Shown here in pieces: positions 23,801 through 35,800 of a stretch of DNA of 64,000 nucleotides. Each line of letters starts with the position of its first letter. The stretch's first letter is position 1. Origin of the DNA: Rotaria sordida (lineage: Eukaryota > Rotifera > Eurotatoria > Philodinida > Philodinidae); NCBI GenBank assembly GCA_905250125.1, contig CAJNOL010001215.1, forward strand, positions 1 through 64,000. Direction: 5' to 3'. A program made the translations under genes and the position numbers. The notes beneath the pieces were generated by a model. That model saw only the letters and a program-made list of their open reading frames with translations. It did not search any database and was not told the DNA's origin.

Positions 23801-26800
23801 TATTTGACCAGTTTCATCTGTTTTTTCAAGTTTTTCTTTATCTTTTGTATCAGATTTTTTGCCTAAAACAAAAAACAAAACATATAAATCAATTTTCAAT
23901 AAATTAAATTTAGCAAAAAATAAGAAATGCAAATAATAAATATTTAAAGTACATGATTTTCTCATATATAAATCAGATGATGGTAATCGAAAATTTCTTC
24001 TTGTAAATACTATATGCGATTAAATAAAATTCATTTTTTCTAATGTTCAACAATTGAATTCTATAAAAAATAAATAAATAAATTTTCAAATACCTTTATC
24101 TTTCTTTTGTATGGGTTTTTTCATAGCTGTACCAGTTCCCATTGCACCAAACATATGATCTTCGTCAGATTGATTTGTTGGTGTCGGTGGACTTCGTGTT
24201 ATACCTTTTGTTCGATCCCATAAATCAAAAACATTTAATAAATCATTACGATAAAATTCAAATGTTTTAAATCTATAATTAAAAAGAAAATAAAAAGAAA
24301 AATGTTATTGTTTTTTTTTTGATTTACTTGACTAATAATTCTCGATCTTTTTTCTTTTCTTTTTCATCATCAGCATCACTTGTAACTGATGCTTTAGCTA
24401 AATTTGTTGAAGTATCTGTATCATCTTTTACAGTAGTTTCTTTAGCAGATTTTGAATCACCTTTAGTTGTCTTTTTTCTACAAAAAAAAAAAAAAAAAAT
24501 ATGAATTTTTTCATTTTCTATTATAAAACAAATTTTATTTCTTACTTTTCACTTTCTTCACTATTTGTTACTTCAACTTTTACATTAGGTCGATCAGAAA
24601 CAGGTGGACCTCGTGCACTAATTAATGTTGGTCGTGCACTTGTTTTTCCACCAGCAGTATTAGCTGCAGCTGCAACTGCTGAAGCACCTTTATCACTTCC
24701 ACTTGCAGGTGCAACTCCAGTTTTACCTGCTGCTGCTGGATTTGAACCAGTTTTTTTCTGTTTTTTTCTAAAAAAAGAAAAATCAAAAAAAAGAAATTGA
24801 ATATAAAAAAATGAAATACATACTGTAATTCAGCTTCTTTTAATAATAAACGTTCTTGTTCTAATCGAGCTTTTTCTTCTTTATTTCGTTGTTCTCTATT
24901 AAGAAAAAAAAAAAGCATACAGGAAAAATAATATAATAGAGTTCATACTTAAGAATACGATCTTTTTTTCGTTGTAATCGTTTTTGATCAATACGTTGTT
25001 TTTCTTCTTCGGGTAATGCATCATATTCATCTTCACCCATTTCTTCAACATATTCATTTTCATTTTGTTCTCGTTGTTGTTCTTCAAAACCTAAATATAA
25101 AATATTAATTATTTTTATAAGAAATAATATACAAAAAATAAAATGAAATATCATACGATGAATTTCATCAGCTCTAGCTTGAGCTTCTTTGTATTTTGAA
25201 TAAGAAAAATTTGTTATTATTGCATAAATATATGAACGATTATTAATAGCTTTAAGAACTGCAATTGCTGCTTGTGCAGAATTAGCAAGAAATGATGTTT
25301 CAAGACTATCGAATACAACACCATGAATACAATCAGCTCTCTATTGAAATAGAAATATATATAGTATAAATTTATATCAAAAATATTTTGAATCTATCAG
25401 GAAGAACAAAATTTGTCTACTAGTGATCATCGATTTTATTAATAATCACACAATATTTTTCAAATTATTCACCATCGAAATTTGATTGGTCAGCAATTTA
25501 CGTAGGTCTGCCATTCCTAATTTGTTTCGTTCGAAAGTTATAAGACTTTTCCTGAAACCTGCGATCGCCCGGAAGAGCAATTAGGTAGGAATAATTCATC
25601 ATGCTCAATCAAATGGTGTAATATTTGTTTTTAGGTTCGAAATGATTTGACACTCTTATCTCAATATTTTGGAGCCTCACAATCAGCATCCCAAAGATGG
25701 ACTCGAGTCTTCTGTTTTCAATATTCTGTTCTTATCAAAATAATGGAGAACATTATATTTTGAAGTAGATCGTAGTTTTCCTAGTCGAGACTCCCTGGGG
25801 GAGTTCAGAGATTGAAAATTTTAGAGAAACTCCCCGGGAAGTTTTAAGGGGATCCTTAGATATGCGACTCCCCGGTGATTTCGTTTTGGAGAGTCAACTA
25901 GGGTTTTTTTGTTACCTGAAGTCTTGCAGCAAGAATTTCAACAAAAATATCTTCTGTAAGAACATATGTCATAAGTTCTTCTTGATCATCAGTATCATCT
26001 AGATTATCATCTGTTTCGTTTCGTGTTTCAGATAAATCTCCATTTATATGAGATAATGGATTTTTATGTATTTTAAATTTAACTGATGGAGGTGATGTTA
26101 ATGGTTGTGCTTCAATAGTTGTTGGTTGAGCATTTGGATCAACTACTTCAGATGTTTTTTTCTTTTTATCTGGAACTTTTTTAGTATGTGTACCTAAAAA
26201 AATAAAAGAATCGAATTAAATAAAGAATATATTTCAAAAATAATAAATTCCAAAGAAAAGGCAAGAGTAAGAGTTCTTTTAGTGCTGATTAAAAGTCTAA
26301 GTTTATAGATTGATTGGTGAAATACATTCGATAAGGGATTGTTTTTTTATTCATAGTTTAAGAAAATTATTGATTATTATACCTAATTGAGTAGTTGGAG
26401 CATGATCAACATCAGCTTCTATTGTTCGTTGTTCTTCAACATGTTTTTCGAATGCATCATGACACATTAGATAAGCACGTTGAGCATATTCACTTCGTTG
26501 TGAACTATCAATAGCATCAATAATTACTTGATCAAGATTTAATAATGCACATTCATAACGTTGACTAATTTCACGTGATATCATTGTTTTTCCTATAGGA
26601 AAAAAAATATTCTTTTTCTTTCCTACATATTTTGTTTGTTTTTTTTTCTTTACCTGAACCAGGTGGACCATGAACCATAACAGCAATACCACGTCGATTA
26701 CGTGCTTGTATTCCATCTGAACTTAAATCAATACCTAAATGACGAGCTAAAGCTTGTGCAACAGGTGTCATATCATAATTAATAATTTTTTCTGCAACAC

Positions 26801-29800
26801 GTTTTAATGTTGTTTCACTTTTATCAGCAATCGATTCAGTAGGTTCACCAATAGAATTTGATGTTGTTCTATCACCAATACGTTCACCACTTGTTGTTGG
26901 TTGTTGTGATGCAGAAGTTAATTCAACACCATTGGATTCAATTCCATCCATAGGAAATGGTGTTTCTAAAAATTTATTAAAAGAAAATAAATTAAATTAA
27001 ACTATTATTATTTTCAATCATGAATTTCGTTTTAAACGATGAAAAAAATGCTAAATATTTTTTTGGGAGCTGAAAAATACAAAGTTGTTTTCGTTAAATT
27101 TCTATTTCCTACAGTTGGATCCTTAAAATGATGATCACTGAGAACCATCTAGCTCAACAATTCCAGCATTCGGATCCATGAATATCTGGTAGGTTCCCCA
27201 TCGGAATATGATAGGGACTTGGAAGTATGAATCTCGTTAGTTTCGATCACAGGATCCCTGCTTTCAAACAGTGTTGGATCTAGAATTTTGGAAAAAGAAG
27301 GCGACCAACATCACAAAACGTGTTTTGAAGTCTATTAGAGATCGTATCGGCTCAGTTTTTTGGTATTTTCTGCTGAGAAAAATATTTCGAAGGAGAGAGA
27401 TAATCATCCACACTGCCTCCCTATTAAATCCGCCACTGCTTTTAAATTCCTGCCATCTTTTCAAGGCCTTCGATTCGTACTCTCTGACTAGAGTAATTAT
27501 GATTAATTGAAATATAGTAAGATGTAGTTTTTATATGCAAATTCTTACCATCTGTTCTTTTCGTAACATCTCCTTGTTTTTCTTCTTCTGCTCGTTTGAC
27601 TACATCTAAATCATATCAACACGAGTTATATATACATATATATAGATTTATAAAATCATTAAATAACATTTACCTTCATAAAACTTTTGTAATTCAGCTG
27701 GTAATTTATCTCCTGCAGCTCGTGTTGGTAGAAGAATATTATTATTTTCATCATAACCCGGTAAAAGACGAAGAATCTTAAAAAGAAATACAACAATTAA
27801 TATAAAAAGAGAAAATAATTCTATAATATATATATATATACTTTTTCTTCTTCAAGATATTGTTTATCAAATTCAAGATTATAAATTTCAATTGGAAATG
27901 GACATGGATTACGTATAACAATATCTTGTTCATCACCTTGACTATGTGTTAAAATTGGATTAAAAACAATTGATGTTGTTGGTTCAAATATATCACCATG
28001 CATTTGTCCAATTATAACTTGAGGTTCAAGACCTACACCACGACATATTATCATTAAACGTTGACTACTTTGATTAATACGTAATAAAACACGTGATTCA
28101 TAATTTGTCTAAATATAATATATTATTATATTTTTGATAGAAAAAATTGAAAATTTACTTCTTCAGTAGGTGTAAATTTAATTTGAATATTTGTTTTATT
28201 ACCAGGTAGAAGTATACCAGATGGTGGTAAAACTTCAAAAATGCGTGTTGATGGTTTTCGTCGATTAGCACTAGTATTTCCACGTCGAAGAAAACGACCT
28301 ACTTGTTTACCATTTGAATCTTCCTTTAAATTAAAATCAATAGAATTATATGGAATTAATTAATCTTTATTTAAAAACTTACTCCTGGATATGCAGCAAT
28401 CCATTCACATCGAATTTCTTGTGGATTTCTTAATTGTATTGTTGCAATTTTACATTCACCACATTTAACAGTACCAAAATCGAGTGTATCATTTGATATA
28501 TTTAAATCTGGCATTGTTACAATAGCTTTAAGACGTAAATGAAATGTAGGACCAGACGTAACCTAATATTAAAACAAAAAAAAACAAAGAATATTCAATT
28601 CTTAATGTTTAAATCGAGTTTTAATGACGACTTGAGGAAGACCATAGGTTCAGAAAACCGAATCATCTTAGGCTTCACATATTTCTATAAAAGCACTCAA
28701 TGTTAAAGAAGAATGACTTTTCTCAAATCCCAAACAGATAAAAGCGAAAGTTTCTTGTTTACGAATCGATAGAATGGCAAAAACAATTTTTTTCAGAGAT
28801 GTTTATACTTTCAATTTTTCATTCTAAGATCGGATTTTGAAAAGTAAAACTCCTCTTTACCTCAACTGGTACTCGACATTCTACAGAACCCAATTCAAGA
28901 TTAGCTCCACGTGGATCAAATGTAATTGTTATTGGAATAACTTCACCAGGAGGTAAATTTTTAATATGATCACAATCAAATGAAAATCCTGTATTTTTAT
29001 ATGATAATCGATCAACACGAAATGTAATATTATTATTTGTTGGATTTTTTATATGAATAATTTGTTGTCGAACAGTTCCCAAAATAATATAATTAAAATC
29101 AACAATATAATCAGGTAAAATAGGTATTGATTTAGTAATTGTACTTCGTTTTGATAAACTTGTTGTTGATACTGATAATGATTGATTACTTAAATTTATT
29201 GATTGTTGTTGTTGTTGTTGAAATAAATTTGATTGTTCAATAGATTCAACAAATTGTGAATTAATTTCATTAGATTTTTCAATAAAATTTTTTACAATAA
29301 GTTTATCAAGTTGATTTTGTAGAAATGTTTCATTATCAGATTTTTCTTTTATTTGTTCATATAATTGTTCTTCAATAGAATTATTTATAATAAAACGTGG
29401 TAAATCAATTTCTAAACGATTAAACATTCCTGTACCAATTAAATGTATTTCATCTGGTTGAAAATGTGCTATTTGTAAATATAAAATTTTTTCAAATTTT
29501 TCAGGTAGATTTGGAAGAAATTTTATTGTTATTATTGTTGATGTATATGGTTTACATATACCAGATTCAGGTTCAACATCAATTTGTGCATATTGTTGAT
29601 TATTATTTAAATTATTTAAATTTAAAAAATGAAAATCTAATGGTACACTACCAACATTTGTTAATGTTAATGTATGTGTTGTAGTTTTATCAAAAGGTAT
29701 ATCACCAAAATTAAGTTCATGTGTATTTAAACGATATGCCATATATGATGCTTGACCATGAAGATAAAGTTCATAAACAGGACCATTTTCTATTTGACAT

Positions 29801-32800
29801 ATTGCTTTAACAGCTGTTTTTATACCTGGATGACCATAAAAACGAATAGCAGTTTTTTCAATTTCACTGTAAAAATAAAAATAAAAATCTTTTCTTTTTT
29901 TTTTTCTTTATTATTAGATTTACCCTGGTTGAAGACAACCAAAAAATGGTGAAATATCAAATATTTCTTCGAGTTTAGGAGTAAGATTTGTTGTATCATA
30001 TGTAATTTGTTGTTGTTGTTCAAAATTTTCTGACCATGGTCTACTTTGAATTTGTGTTTGATTTAATTGTGGTGATGATATAGTTGTTTGTGGTTGTGGT
30101 TCAAATGTATAATTACGATCATTTTCATCAAGAATAAATGCCCAAAGATATTTTACAGGTAATGGACTTACATTAACCATTGTTACATATCGAGTTACTT
30201 CAGTTCCATTAAGTATACATCCAAAATCAAGATCAGTATGTTCAATTAATAAATTTGGATAATGTACTTCACCATGTAAATTTATTATATCCTAAAGATG
30301 AAAGTTATTAACACAATTCTGATAGGATTAAAATGTGAAACATGACGTGACTGTTGTTGCTAACTAAAAGGAGATTATTTTATTCTATCTATTTTGGGAT
30401 ACATTTCTTCACTATCCTTACTATTTTATCCTTCAAAAATGCACAAACGAACGAGTTCATATACTATAACGAGAAGTTATGGATATACAGTCTGTGATGT
30501 GAGGAAGAAAGGTAGAACGCATCGGATCCAAGAATTTCTGGACCCGAGTCCGAGTAGAGCCCGATGGATTCTAAAGGACGGTTGAAATTTTTACTTCTAT
30601 ATTTCATCATTTCGTTTAGATTATCAAACTTACAGTAAAAGCATGTTCTTCATAGGTAAAAACTAATTGTTCATCACATTTCCATGATAATTCTTTTGTA
30701 TTTGCACTTGGATCAAAATAAACATTTTCTGTATAACTCATTCCTGTTAATATTTTAACTTTTTTTGTTAATGTAAAACCTGGTGGTATATCTGGTGTTG
30801 TTTCATCTATACTATCTAATGGTGTTGTTGAACTTGAATCATCATTTGATTCACTTTTTAATAAAAATGGATGTTTTACACGTAGATTAGCTGTTAAATC
30901 AATAGCTGATATATTTGAAAATGTTAATTCTGATGATATTAATGTATGTAAACCATCTATTATTGTTTGTTCATTATATTCAACACGAAAATAAAGATCT
31001 GTTTTTGAAAATGACATTAATGGTTCAACAAATTCACAATGAATTTTTAATGAAAGTAATTTATCACGACCTGTTGAACGACCAATTATAGCTAGACAAG
31101 TAAATATTTCATCGACAATTTTTGGTTGTACTGCAAAACCTGTTATAGTTAATAAACGTGTTTCACCTGGTGCAAATTCTAATCGTTCTGGTTCAAGACG
31201 AAATGTTTGATGTGATGAACGATTTAATTCTGTTTCTTTATTATTATTGATCTTTATTTTTCTTGGTACACCATATGCTGCTGCTGTATCACCAGCTGGA
31301 ATAAAATGAACAGCTAATTGACGACGTCCTTTATTTGTAAAATTTATTCGTTGAATAATTGATGTACCAACAAAACGTGAACCCAAATTAAGTGTTGGAA
31401 ATATTGGAATATCAGGTACAATTAATGCACCTGTACCTTGAGCTGTTACAGACATTGTACGTGGTGAACTATGTTCAACATGAATGATTAATTCTTCATT
31501 AAATCTAATTAAATAAAATACGGTTTTTTTTATTATTATTAAAGAATTGAAAAAAGTTTTTTTTTTTTCTTTTACTTTAATCGATCATTAAGTTTTGCAA
31601 TAACACGAACGTCAAGGGATGTATGTGGTTCAACAACACCTGTATTAGGTATACATGAAAAACAAGAATTTTTCTTATCAAATTCACAATGAAATACAGC
31701 TGGAATAGGAGATTCATTTGATAATGAAAGAATTTGTGTATGTTCATCAAGTACACTTATTGTACCAAAACGTATTTCATTTGGTTCAATAAATAAAACA
31801 GGTCCTGTACCTGTTGCTGTTACTTCTAATTCTAATGGAGGATCACGTGCACCAACTCGATGAATTTCAATTTTTTCTGTTATATCACCAAGTTGTTTAA
31901 TTGTAATTGTTATTGGTATATCACGTATTGTATTTGCATCAATAACACCTTCACTGTCATTCGATTGAAAATGTAAATGTCCAGAATGTGGATATAAAAA
32001 TTGATAACGCATTGGTAGACTTGTAGAATTTTGTAAACGAATATAACGTTCATTAGGATTATTTAAAAATGTACGACCCAAATCAAGTATATCATTATGA
32101 AGTGTTATACGAGGTACAGTACTCCTATAATTAGTAAAATTTATATATTTGTTATTTAAAATAAACTTTTATATTAGTTTGCAATTCGAACAGTCAATAA
32201 AAATGAGCTCAAGTGTTAATTGCTCGAAATGATATAACATAAAATTACTGTTGAAAGTTATATTCTTTCATTGAAAATCTATTTCTGTTCAGTCTTCTAT
32301 ATATACGGGGGGTGAGTCTAACAAAGAAATCTTTCCAGAGGTAGAGCCTATTAAGTCCAAGAATTTCTGGACTCGGATCCTATGAGCTCTATCCAGAGAT
32401 GCTAAAAAGCTTTTGAGCTCAAATTTTGCTGAGATATCGACTTTTTACTAAAACTTTCCGATCAGTATACATTTCGACGATGTGACTATCGACTATCCGT
32501 ATTTTCGGCGGTGTCACTGTCGACCATCGGCAATTTTTATACCTATGATCGAATCGACCAGTCAACAACTAACTTAAGTGAGTGATACAATAAGTTAGAA
32601 ACCAAGTTTATTTAGGAACCACGTTAAATTAGTCATTAACTTGATTCAATGCTATCCCAGGTCAATCAATCCTAACTAACGGATTCTGGTGCGGATATCG
32701 CCGGAATCTGGCAAAACCCGACAAGAATAGACAGGATTCGGTCGGATTTGGCCGGATTCCGACGATATCCGACGTCGGAATCCGTTAGTTAGGATTCCGG

Positions 32801-35800
32801 CAAAATCTGTACAGGTTCCAGCCGGAATTATTTGGAACCGACAGGATCCGATCCGGCGTGATTGACCTGGGTAACTCTAATAAGCTAGTAGATGATCGAA
32901 ATGAATTCGGTGATCTGCATTTCGATGAACTTCGTACCGACAATCTGTATTTCTGTGATGTTGATTTCGACAATGAGGCATACGACCAGGTTTCAATCAG
33001 ATTAACTTGCCTATAAAGTTTTAGAATTTCTAGATCACGAAGATTTTTGAAAAAAAATTCATTTCTCGAAGATAACTCATCCAAAAATTCTGAAACTTTG
33101 TAGACAAGTTAGTCTGCTTTGGATCTCGATGCTTGTAAAGTTTCACGCCAAAACTCGAAACTATGATTTTATCGAATTTTGAGGTTTATCTCTATCGAAT
33201 AATTATATTGGTTTTCCAGGCTAACAAACTTTTCGCTAAAACAAAAAAAATTTTGATCCACTCAGGTTATAGAACATATTGAATTGCTTGAGAAACCGTA
33301 AGTTTTCAAATACTTCAAGATATGGTCGTAACACACGTTTATAGTAGAATTGAAATAGCTCATTCCAACTGATAAACTCTGTTTGAACTCATATTTTGCT
33401 CATAGATAGGGTTTAAAATGTAGATAAAAACCTTTTATCTACATTATAAATTCTACACCTATGGGAAATATATGAATTCAAACAGCGTAAAAAGCTCTAG
33501 AGGATAGCTTTGACATATCCTTGAAGTACACTTACAATCTACTCGCTTTCGTTAAAAAGCAATTGAAAACATTCACTTGTCAAATTACCTTGAAAATCGA
33601 CTTTCAAGGTCAAGCATTACATAAATAAACTTCTTAATATATTGTGAAAGTATTAGATTTTCAACTATCTTCTAACTTCAAACATCAATATTGAAAATTT
33701 ACTGATATAATCACATGATTACTTACTTAGCTGTAATTGGTAATGAAAAAATATTTTTTCCTACACCATCTATATCAACATGTAAAAATGTATCATATTT
33801 TTGAATTGATTTTGGTATAAAATCGACATAAATTTTTGTATCACTTTGTGGCGGAATTATTCCACGTGATGGTCGAATTTGAAATTCATTATTATTATTA
33901 TGATTATTAATATCATCATCATCATCTATATTATTATTATCATCATCATCATCAAATGAAACAAGATTTGATTTTTTATTTTTATCTTGATCAATATGTA
34001 ATTTAAATGGCATTGGTACAAGTGATGTATTATATAAATGACATGTTAATGTTGTTTGAAAACCATATGAAATAAGACCAAATTTTAATTGTGCTTGATC
34101 AAAATAAAATGTTGGTCCAATAACTTGTCCTGATACTATTATTGGTAATGGATGTGGATTACCGTCAATTTCAACATTAAATATTTCATTAAATTGTCCA
34201 AGTTGTTCACTATGAAATGTTATTTGTATAGCTTGATAATTATCAATTGATATTATACCAGATGATGGATCAAATTGAAAACATGAACCAAATATTGAAT
34301 TTGTATTACGTATATGATAATGTGCTTCAATAAAACCTTTATTAGCTAAAACAACTTCATAAAGATGTGTTGAACCAACATAAACACAACCAATATCTAA
34401 TGTTTGAAATGATGCTTCTAATTTTGCACCTTCACCTTCACCTGTTAATGTTAATGGTAATCGTTGTTCACGACCAACAACATCAAGCCATGCTGTTTGT
34501 TCATATTTACGTGCTTCATTTGGTTTAAATAAAATTTGAATATCTAAATTACCACCTGGCCATATATCACCTTCAAGTGGATCAATACGAAAATTTGAAT
34601 TAGCAAATAAATAAGATTCATTTGTTAATTGTCGACGATGATTAATAAATGTACGTTGAATTAATACACCAAAATCAAATGGACCAGCTGATGGAGATTC
34701 ATTAGTATTAACTAAAAGAAAAAAAAATGAATATTTTTTTATTATAGAACGATACAGTTTTTAGTGGTAAATCACGGCATTTATCAAAACCGATGGTTTA
34801 CCGCGGTAAACCGGCGATTTTTTCGAGCATTTTTATGACATGGAAAGGTACAAGAAAAAAACATTTAAAATAGCAAAATCGATGATTTGGAGCAACTAAA
34901 TGTCAATAATCATTGACAGACCGGTTAACCGGTTCATTTTAGCAATAAACCGCCGATTTTCTTCTGTTTTTTATCATATGGGTATATACTACTTTTTAAA
35001 TGTGCTCAAAAAAGAACCGTAATCACCATAGGTCAACCGTCACACTCAGTTAGGTACTTGCGCTTTCAGTTTAATCTTGGAAGTTGCTGCTATAGATAGG
35101 TCTAATGACTTTTAGAATATTCCTTTATCAAAATATTGAATTTTTAAACAATAGTCGTTCGCCATAAAAATCGAATTTACTTAAGAGATTTCCTCAGAAT
35201 TGATTTTCGGACTGTTTGGGCTGAAATTTTCACGAAAGATTGGTCCTAGCGAGAAATGCTTGTGATAAAAATTTCAGTCTGACTAGACCGAACTTCTGGC
35301 TTGTTTTCCTACCTTCCAGAAGAATCGAAATAACTCTGTAGGATATAGAGCTCGGACTGGTTTTAAAATAAAGCTAGCCTCTGTACGCAACTTTCCATCC
35401 AACGGAATTTTGAAACTCCGTTCCATTCATTTTTTATGATTATTTTAATGGACATGGTGTTCAAAATAAGCATAAAAGAAAAAAAAAGGTAACTCGATCG
35501 ACAATAAATCCCACTGTTCTCAGTCCAGAAATCCGTCCGATGAACAGTTAGCTCTGATTAAGATCTCTAAAACAAAAAAAAACATCGGTGGTACTCCCGA
35601 GCCAAATGGCAGTTATTTCAATTTGAGAAGAATGCTAAAGAAGTTTTAGAAGTGGATTTTTTCATTCAAATCCAGGACAAATCATATATTATTAATATAT
35701 TCCAGTGGACTGTTTTAAATTACATAATAGATGAAGGTACTTAACTCCATCTGTCATGCTGGTTAATATAAAAATATTCTATTCAATGATAATACAAGTG

